Below are positions 40,510 through 50,254 of a DNA stretch of 64,000 nucleotides, in pieces. The translations under genes were made by a program, and so were the position numbers. A model generated the notes under the pieces. It had not been told where the DNA came from. It saw nothing but the letters and a program-made list of their open reading frames with translations, and did no database searches. Origin of the DNA: Tetramitus jugosus (Eukaryota > Heterolobosea > Eutetramitea > Acrasida > Vahlkampfiidae); contig OW569392.1 in the NCBI GenBank assembly GCA_937625935.1, positions 1-64,000 on the forward strand. Reading direction: 5' to 3'. Each line of letters opens with the position of its first letter. The stretch's first letter is position 1.

Positions 40510-41916
40510 CTATATCTTTGTCGGTTCAAAATAAGCGTGGGGGTTTCCTATGCGCGCAGCTTCCTCATAAAATATGAATGCTTCATTGTATTTTCTCTTG
40601 TTTCGGCATACTAGGGCAGCTGTTTCATACAAGGTGGGATCATTCCATTTTTTCGCAGCCTCAACAAGATATTCAATCTTCTCTTCAAAGGTTTCTTTCT
40701 TATCGGAGTACATGTAGTACAGGAGAACATTCGCATCTGAGTGATTGTCTTTGACTTTCTTGAGTGTTTCGATGGCTTCATCCCTTTTTCCTTCGCATTC
40801 GAGTAATCGAGCATTTGCCTTAAAATTATTAGGGTTAATTTGAAGGGCTTTCAAGTAATATTCTTTGTTCTTATACAATTCACCAAGTGTATAGAATGCC
40901 TCAGTTGTATTTGCTTTTTCAAATGCTTGCTTCGCTTCAGGTCTTCTGAACAAGAGCCACATCAAACAACCTGCTTCGAAGAGATTTTCTGCATCAGTGA
41001 ACTTCACTGAGTTGCAGTCACTATAAAGTTCATCAATGAACTTTTTTATCGCTTGATACTTCTCTGGTATAACGTCGTCATCAGAATCTTCATCCTTATT
41101 ACCCTGGAGCAAGTTAGAAAGATAAGGTTTCATGAAAACGTGCAAATGGTATTGCGCGAGTGGGTTCTTAGCCTTAGCACAGATTTGAACCCTCTCGATA
41201 ATCGATGGTATTTTATAGTACGAGTTGAACCGATCGAGTGTCACTAGTTCTGCAGGCATAAACAATTTACAGACAAGTGCATCGACTTGACTTTGTTTTC
41301 TCCACTTTTTGAATTCGCTTGATAAATTGTTTTCCGGGTCCTGTTGTTTGTCGACTATTGAAAAGTAAATGTCAAAGAACGAACCATTGGTTCGTGTGAA
41401 GTATTGCTGTACTGCCACGACAATGTCATTTTTCAAACTATCATCACCAATGAAACATAAACATCCCACAAGATCGATCATTGTCTGAACATTGTTGCTA
41501 TAGAAGTCTTTCATACTTTGCTTTTCGATAGTTTCATTATAATGAACGTTTATCCAGGGATCCTCGTCATGAGTACGTTTTGAGAGTTGTCTGCACGAAC
41601 TGTTCTTAAACTGTTGAACGACTGCCTGGATCAAATCTTTATCTTGACTGGGTATTTTGGAAGAATCACCAGGAAAATCAACATCTGATATGTCATAGAT
41701 ACAATAATTGGAGCAGAATGGACGCAAAGTCTTCCAAGTACAAAAATGAACAGGTCCATCTTTCCATTTTTCGAAATCACCATCAAATAGAGGAGCACCC
41801 CTAACAACCAAGTGGAAGCATTGAGTGTAAAAACACAACTTCTGAAGTTTGATGGGTGGCAGTGTGGTGTCAGTTTCCAAGATGTACCTGGCTACATCGA
41901 TTACTTCAAAAGCCAT
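40510..41916 (-). CDS. Panacea/DUF4065 (SocA-like) domain fused to TPR-like repeats, 468 aa
   Basis: ATG at 41916. The first 170 residues match the Panacea-domain pattern: ETDTTLPPIKLQKLCFYTQ, VVRGAPLFDGDFEKWKDGPV. These correspond to the L-xx-KL-Y-Q and E-WxxGPV signatures of DUF4065. In bacteria and phages the domain acts as an antitoxin or protease adaptor; here it is in a eukaryotic gene. The C-terminal 200 residues form TPR-like pairs: EAFYTLGELYKNKEYYLKALQ, ANARLLECEGKRDEAIETL, YETAALVCRNKRKYNEAFIFYEEAARIGN, the last with a Sel1/TPR look. The role is unknown; adaptor or scaffold is the natural guess. Confidence 0.65.
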   Translation of the reverse strand: MAFEVIDVARYILETDTTLPPIKLQKLCFYTQCFHLVVRGAPLFDGDFEKWKDGPVHFCTWKTLRPFCSNYCIYDISDVDFPGDSSKIPSQDKDLIQAVVQQFKNSSCRQLSKRTHDEDPWINVHYNETIEKQSMKDFYSNNVQTMIDLVGCLCFIGDDSLKNDIVVAVQQYFTRTNGSFFDIYFSIVDKQQDPENNLSSEFKKWRKQSQVDALVCKLFMPAELVTLDRFNSYYKIPSIIERVQICAKAKNPLAQYHLHVFMKPYLSNLLQGNKDEDSDDDVIPEKYQAIKKFIDELYSDCNSVKFTDAENLFEAGCLMWLLFRRPEAKQAFEKANTTEAFYTLGELYKNKEYYLKALQINPNNFKANARLLECEGKRDEAIETLKKVKDNHSDANVLLYYMYSDKKETFEEKIEYLVEAAKKWNDPTLYETAALVCRNKRKYNEAFIFYEEAARIGNPHAYFEPTKI

Positions 41917-42287
41917 TGTAGCGATTTTTTTCGAAGTTCACAATAATGTTTTTTCGTAAACAAAAAACTGGAGAACGTTACACTACAAATCGTGGTTCTC
42001 AAAAACACATCCCAACCGTTCAAGGCATTGTCAGGATCTGGAAGTTCCAGTCTTGCTGAATGTAATGATCACTCACACATATTTGAGAGTTATGCTTCAA
42101 CTTCAAACACAGGCATATCATTTATTGAAATGTCGCAACTTTGAATAAAACTGGTTTGAATACTGTGCATCACCAGTTGGTGAATTTTGATTGTAATAGT
42201 TCGAGCAGATGAAATTCAGATGGTCTTGTTGCCTCAATGCAAGAACGTCTCCTGTGCCAACACTCACGCTGTGAAACCCGTTTGACC
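41917..42287. other. Intergenic region
   Basis: Nothing recognised. The gene on the right is transcribed toward this stretch and the gene on the left starts here. Confidence 0.5.
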
Positions 42288-43133
42288 TTAGAAATCTGTG
42301 CTTTTAATGACATCTTCCCACGGTTCAATCTGTTTTTTCACCTCGTCGCACTTGTCCAGTACATACGAAAACGCATCGGTACCCAATGGTAATCTGAAGG
42401 GCATCTCTCTTCCCTCTGCGACACCAGTTCCAGTCACTACGTCAACCACTCTTTCTGCCAGTTTTTTAGGATCACCTGGCTGCTTTGCGTGCACAGATTC
42501 AAGATTCACAGCCTTGTAAACTTGATCATAATCAGCAAGTCTATTCTCCGCAGATGACATGTTCTGTGGAGCTAACAGCAAAGTTCTAAAATAACCCGGT
42601 TCAACCAACAATACCTTTATACCGAGATGTGCTACTTCAGACTGCAGAGCTTCAGCAATACCTTCCAAAGCAAACTTTGTACTACAATACAGACCAGCAG
42701 TAGGTGAGCCTCTAAATCCTCCAATTGATCCAATCACCACAATTGTACCACTTTTACGAGCACGCATATGTGGCAATACAGCTCTCGTCGTGTTCAACAA
42801 ACCAAACACATTTGTATCAAATTGCTTAAATGTTTCTTCAGGTGAAACATCTTCAATGGTGCCATGTACGACAAGAGCAGCATTATTGATCAGAACATCA
42901 ATACGTCCATAAACCTTGATGGCTTCTTCCATAATGGTTGTCAGAGCAGGAAGACCACTTGTTACGTCAAGACGCAGAGTGTGAGCTCCTGCGTCGGCCA
43001 AATCTTGAATTTTGCTTAAGTCTCTGGCAGTAGCAATCACCTTGTCACCACGATTAAGGATGGTGCGAACGAATTCTCTACCGAATCCAGAAGAAGTACC
43101 TGTGATTAACCAAACTCTTTGTGTTTCACTCAT
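42288..43133 (-). CDS. Short-chain dehydrogenase, 281 aa
   Basis: ATG at 43133. WLITGTSSGFGREFVR is the glycine-rich loop and LRLDVTS the acidic adenine contact. DVLINNAALVVHG contains NNAA in place of the common NNAG, a frequent variant. IVVIGSIGG and YCSTKFALEG supply the catalytic Ser, Tyr and Lys. The C-terminal half has VEPGYFRTLLLAPQ, as in oxidoreductases related to bacterial DUF-type SDRs and retinol dehydrogenases. It is not a close copy of the SDR at 39629. Substrate unknown. Confidence 0.8.
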   Translation of the reverse strand: MSETQRVWLITGTSSGFGREFVRTILNRGDKVIATARDLSKIQDLADAGAHTLRLDVTSGLPALTTIMEEAIKVYGRIDVLINNAALVVHGTIEDVSPEETFKQFDTNVFGLLNTTRAVLPHMRARKSGTIVVIGSIGGFRGSPTAGLYCSTKFALEGIAEALQSEVAHLGIKVLLVEPGYFRTLLLAPQNMSSAENRLADYDQVYKAVNLESVHAKQPGDPKKLAERVVDVVTGTGVAEGREMPFRLPLGTDAFSYVLDKCDEVKKQIEPWEDVIKSTDF

Positions 43134-43345
43134 TTTGATCTTGTTTTGTTATGTAAGCTTTCGAATTGATCAACAAAACCTGGTTTTTATCCTGCAGGAG
43201 TTTCAGTAGTAAAAACTGCGATGGTCTCGGACTCCCGGCTAGGTCGGGAAATAGCTCCTGTCAAGGAAAAAAAGTTACCGCAAGCAGTTCCTTACCAACC
43301 AAATGGGAAAGAAGATACAATGAAAGATCATCACGTTCATTTTGA

Positions 43346-46300
43346 TCATTTCTTTTCGCTCCTCTGTTTTAGTGTCTCCAATTCCATTGTTATTTCTTCA
43401 AATGATGGCCTTTTGGTTGTATCTGCATCCCAGCACCGTGCGGCAAGAGAGTAAAACTCTGTCACAACTCGGTGAATATCAGTTTGCGAAATATTCGCCG
43501 TGTTGCTCTGTAAGAAGAAATCTGTGAGTGTTTGAGAGTCATTTGATATCGTATCGAACTGCAGAGGTCTCAATCCTCTCACAATGTCCATTCCAAGTGT
43601 AAATACTGATGAGTATGTATGCTGAGAATAAGGAGGTGCCAATATAAACATTTCATGCATAATAATACCAAAACTATAAACGTCACACTTTTCATCATGT
43701 ACTTGATGGGCCAAGAGTTCAGGAGCACAATACTCTATTGTTCCATACGATCTTCCCTGCGTAAATGAACTATCAGTAATCTTACTCAAACCAAAATCAC
43801 ATATTCTGACATGATAATTCTCACCCAATAAAATATTCTGAGGCTTTAAGTCTCTGTGAACAATTCTAGGACTTCTTCCGTGCAAATAAGCCATTGTATC
43901 TGCGATCTGACATAAAATACTCATTTTCTGATCAAAGGCTTTGAGCAATGGATTTGCCTTGTGAATTACTTTGTCCAAACTTCCATTCACAGCATATTCA
44001 GTGATCAAAAATTTGTCTCCACTATCATTTGAGGAATAACCATACAAGTAGAGAATATTAGGATGGCGTAAACTCTGAAGAATTGCAACTTCTTTGATAA
44101 ATGATTCATCGTCAGATATCTTCATCTTCTTCACTGCTACTAGGTTGCTCTTCCACTCTCCTTTGAAGACAATACCGAATGCTCCTTCCGAAATACGACT
44201 TATCAATTTAACTTCTTTCATACCAATGTAAAAGTCTCCTTTTTCAATACCAGAATAGTTATGTTCGCCCATCTCTTCCAATAAACATGCTCGTAGTTCT
44301 GATTTCATTTGTTCTTCCCTCCTTTTTCTTCGCATTTGTAATCCTACCACGAATATAGTAATAATGAGAGATACACACAAAAACATTCCTAACACGGGTA
44401 GCGTCCATAGAGGTTTCAAGTTCGAGGAGCATGTATCACCATGATATCCATAAGTACAAATACACCTATTGGGACTTTGACACTTTCCATGGGATGAACA
44501 AACATTATTGTCAATGCTTGAATATCCATTGCACATAGGGTATGAACAATTCATCCCAGTATATCCTTCCTTGCATTCACACGTATCTAAATCAACACAT
44601 GCCCCATTCCCTGAACAAACTCTTCTTTTATCCTTGGCTTCTGTACCGTGGCAGTCGAAACGTTCGCAATCCTGACCATAGAATCCTGGTTCGCACTTTA
44701 CTCCAAGGAATCCCATACTATTTAAACCAATGAATAAACTAGTGATGCTTTGTTCGGAATCTACGTTGCTCACACTGACCCACGTTGAATAATTACCTTC
44801 AAAATCCCAATAGCCCAATTCTCCATCGTTGGTCAAAGCTAGCAGATACACATCATTCACAACAAATTGAGACACTACTTTCCCATTATTCAACAGACCA
44901 TTCATACTCACTTGTACAGGAAAATTGTCAACCGATATTGGAGCACCAAAATCAACTAAACCCCAAGAATATATCCGTCCATCACTTGTCAAAACTGTTG
45001 TATGTTCTCTCCCCGCAGTGATATGAGTTATTCTTCTAGCACTCAAATGGTTATTCATTTCAACTTTATGTGGAAGCACGCTGGAATCCTCATTCTTAAG
45101 TAGGCCACAAGTATTGACACCCCAGGCATACAGTGCCCCATCGCTTGTCAACGCTACTGTATGGAAATATGCTGAGGCTACTTGTACAACGGTTTTGTCT
45201 GCCAGATTATCCATAACGACAGAAACAGGAAGTTTTTTGTTCTGTGTAGTTCCATCTCCCAATGTTCCATAATTGTTATATCCCCAAGCATACATCTGGC
45301 CATTATTCGCGATAGCAAAAGCACTCCACCTCCCAGCGAAAACTGCAGTAATTGTTTGATTTCTCAAAAGACCATCCATGAACAAAACAGCCACAGGTTG
45401 ACGTCTGCTTTGGTTGGAACCATCTCCAAGCTCTCCACTTCGATTATTTCCCCAGGAATACAATGTCCCATCGTCTGCTCTTGCAGCAGTAAAGTGGTGT
45501 CCTAAAGTGATTTGTGTAATGATCCATTCTTTCAGAACACCACTTATACCAACACTCACGGGAAATGGTTTTGTGATTGCTGTTCCATCTCCAACTTCTC
45601 CTTTGCTATTCGTACCCCAAGTAACAATGCTTCCATCTTCTGTCAATGTACCGAATTGCTCCGTTTTGAGTTTCTCCCAAACCTCTATTCTTGCTTCAAT
45701 CTTTGTAATCGTCTTACCGCTTAATGCACCACTCATACCAATTGCCGATGCCGTGTTGGATTTAACTTCTTTTCTTCCATTTCCTAATTGTCCATCTTCA
45801 TTCCCACCCCATGAATAACTCTTTCCTTTGCTAGTCAATATCATCGTATGAGCTTCACCAGCCGCAACTTGAGTAATCGAATCGGTCAAAGTACTACTTA
45901 TCTCGAGAAGAACGGGGCGGTAGTAATTATCAGCTGTACTACTATCGAGTTGCCCTCGCTGGTTGTTACCCCAACCATACAACAGGCCATCACTCGTCAA
46001 AGCTAGAGTATGATATCCTCCAGTTTCGATACGCACAACCACTTTTCCAGATAGTTTCTCCATGTCGACTGCAACTGGCACAACGCTATTCTTTGTATCA
46101 CCATTTCCCAGTTGTCCATGCTCCCCCGAACCCCAAGAATATAGCATTGAATCATTCGTTAGCATTACCACATGTTTATATCCAACAGAGATCTGCGTGA
46201 CAATTCTTCCCTGCGAAACATTGCTTAGATCAATAGCAGTAGGACTCCCTGCATCCATGTACTGTTGGCCCACTGTGATGTGACCCCACCAATACACTGT

Positions 46301-47044
46301 GCCATCACTCGCCAATGCTACTGAACAAGACATCCCGGCAGCAATTTGAGTGATCAGCTTACCATCCAACGGAAGCATGTCCATAGCAACGGGTACTGTC
46401 GCTGTTGTAAACATTCTATCTGGATTTCCCAGTTGTCCTTCACTATTCCTGCCCCATGCAAAGATTCTGCCATCGCTCGTCAATGCGAGCGAATGAAAAT
46501 CACCTGCTGCCATCTGAGTAATCAATGTGCCACTCAATGCACCATCCATGTCAACCGGCACAGGAATATTTTTACTTGCGAATGTCGTATCACCATTTCC
46601 TAGTTGACCGTTATCATTTAAACCACAGGCATACAACTTTCCATCATTTGTCAACATCAACATGTGATTGTGACCAGATGTCAATTGCACAACAGATATC
46701 GGATTTTCTCTCACGGAATACATGGGAGCAGGCAACGTTCTACCTATGGATGTCTCATCGCCCAACTGGCCACTATCGTTGTTTCCCCAAGTGAAAACAG
46801 TGCCTAATTCTTGAGAGAGTGCTACCGAATGTGACATTCCTGCAGTGATCCGTGTTATATTGATTTCGTGAAAGAATGAACTCACCAAATCAATAACCTT
46901 GGCCACAGGCTTGCGAGTAGCATCAACTTTCCATGAGTAAACAACAGATGATGCCACTCTTCTTCTTCTTTTGCATTCCACTGTCATCATCACTGACAAT
47001 AGGAATAAAAGAAACAAAAAGCTAAAAAGTGACCCAGTTCGCAT
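43346..47044 (-). CDS. RCC1-EGF transmembrane receptor kinase, 1232 aa
   Basis: The first good ATG is 47044, opening a signal peptide (MRTGSLFSFLFLLFLLSVMM); farther upstream the frame lacks an ATG. Residues about 60-770 are RCC1-type propeller blades, at least a dozen repeats of the form WGxNxxGQLGxG...P, so probably two seven-bladed propellers. Two or three EGF-like Cys-rich units follow (EPGFYGQDCERF, DTCECKEGYTGMNC, NRCICTYGYHGDTC), then a membrane segment at about 880-905. The cytosolic kinase has GAFGIVFKG, VAVKKM, HRDLKPQN and DFGLSK, all active-site residues present. It is of the tyrosine-kinase-like class and likely active. RCC1 blades here would be extracellular. Confidence 0.85.
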   Translation of the reverse strand: MRTGSLFSFLFLLFLLSVMMTVECKRRRRVASSVVYSWKVDATRKPVAKVIDLVSSFFHEINITRITAGMSHSVALSQELGTVFTWGNNDSGQLGDETSIGRTLPAPMYSVRENPISVVQLTSGHNHMLMLTNDGKLYACGLNDNGQLGNGDTTFASKNIPVPVDMDGALSGTLITQMAAGDFHSLALTSDGRIFAWGRNSEGQLGNPDRMFTTATVPVAMDMLPLDGKLITQIAAGMSCSVALASDGTVYWWGHITVGQQYMDAGSPTAIDLSNVSQGRIVTQISVGYKHVVMLTNDSMLYSWGSGEHGQLGNGDTKNSVVPVAVDMEKLSGKVVVRIETGGYHTLALTSDGLLYGWGNNQRGQLDSSTADNYYRPVLLEISSTLTDSITQVAAGEAHTMILTSKGKSYSWGGNEDGQLGNGRKEVKSNTASAIGMSGALSGKTITKIEARIEVWEKLKTEQFGTLTEDGSIVTWGTNSKGEVGDGTAITKPFPVSVGISGVLKEWIITQITLGHHFTAARADDGTLYSWGNNRSGELGDGSNQSRRQPVAVLFMDGLLRNQTITAVFAGRWSAFAIANNGQMYAWGYNNYGTLGDGTTQNKKLPVSVVMDNLADKTVVQVASAYFHTVALTSDGALYAWGVNTCGLLKNEDSSVLPHKVEMNNHLSARRITHITAGREHTTVLTSDGRIYSWGLVDFGAPISVDNFPVQVSMNGLLNNGKVVSQFVVNDVYLLALTNDGELGYWDFEGNYSTWVSVSNVDSEQSITSLFIGLNSMGFLGVKCEPGFYGQDCERFDCHGTEAKDKRRVCSGNGACVDLDTCECKEGYTGMNCSYPMCNGYSSIDNNVCSSHGKCQSPNRCICTYGYHGDTCSSNLKPLWTLPVLGMFLCVSLIITIFVVGLQMRRKRREEQMKSELRACLLEEMGEHNYSGIEKGDFYIGMKEVKLISRISEGAFGIVFKGEWKSNLVAVKKMKISDDESFIKEVAILQSLRHPNILYLYGYSSNDSGDKFLITEYAVNGSLDKVIHKANPLLKAFDQKMSILCQIADTMAYLHGRSPRIVHRDLKPQNILLGENYHVRICDFGLSKITDSSFTQGRSYGTIEYCAPELLAHQVHDEKCDVYSFGIIMHEMFILAPPYSQHTYSSVFTLGMDIVRGLRPLQFDTISNDSQTLTDFFLQSNTANISQTDIHRVVTEFYSLAARCWDADTTKRPSFEEITMELETLKQRSEKK

Positions 47045-47430
47045 TTTTATGATTTTGAGCTTTCTTGCATGCAAAACTCCTCGATTTCTGCTCGAATCCA
47101 GTTCACGTTGGTTCTGAATGAGGCAGAAATCACATTTATTGAGCTCGCGTGTTAAGTTCGGGGTAAATAAGTTTTTGCCGCCTATATTTGTGGATCGTAA
47201 ACAACATTGATCTTGTCGATGAACGGAGTTCTTGAATGTGAAACTCCACGATTGTGTCGGTTCACTTGTGCTTTCCGCCAAGCAAGGTATCTGATAGTCG
47301 CGGCCAATCTAATCTCCCATAAAATAGAAGTCCGGAGTTTCAACTCCTACTTCACTTGCCTATAAAACGCAAGTTCAAATCCTACAGTTTCCACGGAAAC
47401 GCAATAAACAAAAATTAGGACACAACTACC
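47045..47430. other. Divergent promoter region
   Basis: 387 bp separates two divergently transcribed genes, the receptor kinase and the secreted Cys-rich protein. Regulation is not readable from the sequence. Confidence 0.4.
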
Positions 47431-48132
47431 ATGAAACTCATCCTCACACTGTCATTATTCTTGGTACTATTCGCTCTTGTTCACTCAAAGGACTACTGTT
47501 GTATGCCAAGAGGTCACAAGGTCTCCGTACGTGACTCTTCCATGAAGGTGTCTCAATGCTCCTCAGGTGGCAATTGTACTCTGAACAGTGCATCTGTAAT
47601 GACGTACACGCATTACCCTGATTTGGATAACTATAGGTATCGTATTGACTTCCATCAAGAGTACCCAGCCAATCAAGGACCATTCCCAGAGGGTACGACA
47701 CTTGGATTCATCACAGACAAGAACACACTGCTCGGATACGAGTACGTCTTTAATGCAACAGATTGTTCATGCCGAAGAACTACTAAACCATCTGGTATTT
47801 ACCATATCACTTGTGTGTCTGATGATTTTGAGTACGATAGAGAGATATCAATTGGTGTTGGACTCCAAGCTCAATTGTATCACGCAAGACAAGAGAAAAG
47901 AGCTGGACAATCAACGGTGCAAGTCCATACTGATAACATTGCACAAATATTTGCCAAGGGTCCAGAAGTACCACTTTGTGCATTGATTCATCAAGAAACT
48001 ACCAGTCGTACCATCAGTGATTCTGGAAGTCTTGAATCTATTGCCACAAGGACGATTGAGTGCTCTGATTTTACTCCTCACGCAAAAGATAGTAGCTATG
48101 TTGTTCCATCATATTGCCCATCTGCATGTTAA
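47431..48132 (+). CDS. Secreted cysteine-rich protein, possibly ependymin-like, 233 aa
   Basis: ATG at 47431 with a clear signal peptide (KLILTLSLFLVLFALVHS, cleavage predicted after Ser19). The mature part is about 215 residues with about ten cysteines (DYCCMP, CSSGGNCT, CSCRR, SYCPSAC at the end) and N-glycosylation sequons (NCT, NAT). The strand-rich pattern GTTLGFITDKNTLLGYEYVFNATDC and ISIGVGLQAQLYHA recalls ependymin-related secreted proteins, but I am not sure of that family. Disulfide-rich secreted product of unknown role. Confidence 0.55.
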   Translation: MKLILTLSLFLVLFALVHSKDYCCMPRGHKVSVRDSSMKVSQCSSGGNCTLNSASVMTYTHYPDLDNYRYRIDFHQEYPANQGPFPEGTTLGFITDKNTLLGYEYVFNATDCSCRRTTKPSGIYHITCVSDDFEYDREISIGVGLQAQLYHARQEKRAGQSTVQVHTDNIAQIFAKGPEVPLCALIHQETTSRTISDSGSLESIATRTIECSDFTPHAKDSSYVVPSYCPSAC

Positions 48133-48271
48133 ACATTGCAGTTATAAACTATAAACCTTTCTTAATCAGAATGTGTTACCACCTACTACACAAAAAGAGA
48201 ACAGGGTACCATGAAGTATGCCGAAGCAAGACCAAGCAACAGGTCCAATAACCTTGTACTTGATGCATATT

Positions 48272-49120
48272 TTATGAGCCAACATCTTTCACAGAAACCT
48301 TTTCCATCCACTCTGCCACTTTCATAGATGCTGTAGTTTCATACTCACTTGTTGCTTTCAATCCTTTAATCACTTGTTGGATCGCTTCTTGTGACTTGTT
48401 TTGAGACAACTTGAATTTGCCCTTAATATGATCACACTTGATCTCAAATCCAATAATTCCCTTCAGCAAGCCATTCTTATACTCGGGATCTACCTTTTCG
48501 TTATCCAAGAATTCATAAGCTTCCGCGTGAGCAGCACCGATGGATCTTACCCGCTTTTGTTCATAAATGTCTGTCAAGTCAGAGACAGAAGCAATTAATT
48601 GTTGTTCGTTCAACACGTTGACCACTGATTTTGATTCAACTTGAACCTGCACATAGTTCCAAGTTGGAACAGATTTGTTTTGAATGGTTTCTGGGTAGGT
48701 TTTTGGAGAAATGTATGCATGTGGTCCGTTGAACAATACTAGATGCTTCATCGTGCCTGTTGCTCCATTTGCCAGCAACTGACAGTGAGGATTGGCTTTA
48801 CCCAAATGGAACTGGAGTGAGTATGTCGGTTCACCTGCACTCGTGTCACAAGGGTTCTTTTTCAAGGCAAAAGGAACAGTCGATGTGTACAAGAGTGGTT
48901 CGTTGCCATTCACTACAATGGTAGTGATTAATGTGGCAAAGCTATTGTCCCTTATAACAGAGAGACATTGTTCCAAGTCACGGCTTTCTGTGAATGGAGG
49001 AATATGGAGCACGGAAACATCACCCTTATGATTGTTATCACTCTTCTTGTTGCAGAAAAACAGACGAATAGCTAGAGAGGGACCGACCACAGTGGCCCAC
49101 AATAACGCACTCGGGAACAT
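48272..49120 (-). CDS. PaiB-like FMN-binding protein with N-terminal hydrophobic segment, 282 aa
   Basis: The first ATG is 49120 (the frame opens earlier with TTG). A hydrophobic stretch near residues 3-20 (SALLWATVVGPSLAIRLFF) could be an anchor. The body carries the PaiB signatures: DNSFATLITT, FNGPHAYISPKTYP, VPTWNYVQVQV, GIIGFEI and GKFKLSQNKS. In bacteria PaiB acts as a transcriptional regulator and binds FMN by homology to pyridoxamine phosphate oxidase folds. In a eukaryote a flavin-dependent enzyme or stress-sensing role is more likely. Horizontal acquisition from bacteria is a reasonable inference. Confidence 0.7.
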   Translation of the reverse strand: MFPSALLWATVVGPSLAIRLFFCNKKSDNNHKGDVSVLHIPPFTESRDLEQCLSVIRDNSFATLITTIVVNGNEPLLYTSTVPFALKKNPCDTSAGEPTYSLQFHLGKANPHCQLLANGATGTMKHLVLFNGPHAYISPKTYPETIQNKSVPTWNYVQVQVESKSVVNVLNEQQLIASVSDLTDIYEQKRVRSIGAAHAEAYEFLDNEKVDPEYKNGLLKGIIGFEIKCDHIKGKFKLSQNKSQEAIQQVIKGLKATSEYETTASMKVAEWMEKVSVKDVGS

Positions 49121-49291
49121 CTTTTCTTTGTTTGTTTTTTTGAGATGCTCAGAATTTGCCAAAATTGTCGTTGTTTCAACTCCTGTCCCGCGTTATCTCC
49201 TTGTGCGTGTGAAAAGCTTGGCTCAGACAAACTGCAAGCCAAAAACTACCCAAAATAACGAAACAAAGGAAGGCACTCAATTATATTCGAA

Positions 49292-50254
49292 ATGTGTGGG
49301 TATATCACTAGAACGATCATCATTGGGTTCATTGTCACTTTCCTGGTCTTGGTCGGTCCCTCTTTTCTTGTTGAAATACTGAAGGGTACGATGCTGTCTT
49401 CATTCATCGAACCAATTCAACAGCATTTCAATCTGAGCAAGTATTCTCTCGGTAAGGTCTGGCCAACTCTTTCTTTTAAGACGGCTGAGGAACGACATCA
49501 AATCTATACTCCAAAGGAAAAAGCCGTGACCATTACACCTCAACAATTCCTCGATGCCAATGTCAATGGTTTGAGATTAGTGCAGGTAGCTCTAGAACAA
49601 GGTGATTTGATTGATGTGGAAGCAGTGCGCTGGATAGGACCGAATCTAGAGGTTTGCGCTGCAGAATTGATAAAGATACAGAGAGACAGTCTTGCCGATG
49701 AGATGACCAGTTTGATGAATGAGATGGACAGCCTACTTCGTCCGATGATTGAGGTCAATGCATTACAAAAGACAGAAACGCAAAGACTTGTAATGTTCTT
49801 CAAGATTTTCGTAAATAGTTATCAGCGAGAGGACAAGGGAACACTTCAAGGGCTCAAAGATCTCTTAACCCATCTCCATCAATCATGGACTGCTCAACTA
49901 GAGAAAATAGAGACTCTCTCTGAAAGATTAGCATCAATGAAAAACAAGATAACACGCCTAAGTCATCAAACAGCCAAAGAGAGAGCCAACACTCGATTCT
50001 ATCAAATTATAGAAAAGTTGAAGCTCGATAAGGTGATTGATGTATTGTTGGACACGAACGTAAAAATTAAACATCAACAACTCAATCTAATGCAGAAGGA
50101 AATCGAACTTAAGAATCACTTGGAAAATACAGCCTTTAATGCTCAATTTATTCAGCATTACCATGTTGTTTCAGATTTCATACTAAAGATCGAAGATACA
50201 GTTGCCACTCTTGAATTGTCACAGTCCACCCATAGACATCAAGTTGGGAAATGA
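49292..50254 (+). CDS. Membrane-anchored coiled-coil protein of unknown function, 320 aa
   Basis: ATG at 49292. A signal anchor at residues 7-30 (TIIIGFIVTFLVLVGPSFLV) is followed by an entirely helical region with long stretches of heptad-like leucines and charged residues (SLADEMTSLMNEMDSLL, QLEKIETLSERLASMKNKI). No catalytic motif is visible. The gene overlaps its converging neighbour (50178-50867) by 77 bp. Its layout is like the protein at 54413-55252, so the two may belong to one family that pairs with the GTPase-like proteins around them. Confidence 0.6.
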   Translation: MCGYITRTIIIGFIVTFLVLVGPSFLVEILKGTMLSSFIEPIQQHFNLSKYSLGKVWPTLSFKTAEERHQIYTPKEKAVTITPQQFLDANVNGLRLVQVALEQGDLIDVEAVRWIGPNLEVCAAELIKIQRDSLADEMTSLMNEMDSLLRPMIEVNALQKTETQRLVMFFKIFVNSYQREDKGTLQGLKDLLTHLHQSWTAQLEKIETLSERLASMKNKITRLSHQTAKERANTRFYQIIEKLKLDKVIDVLLDTNVKIKHQQLNLMQKEIELKNHLENTAFNAQFIQHYHVVSDFILKIEDTVATLELSQSTHRHQVGK

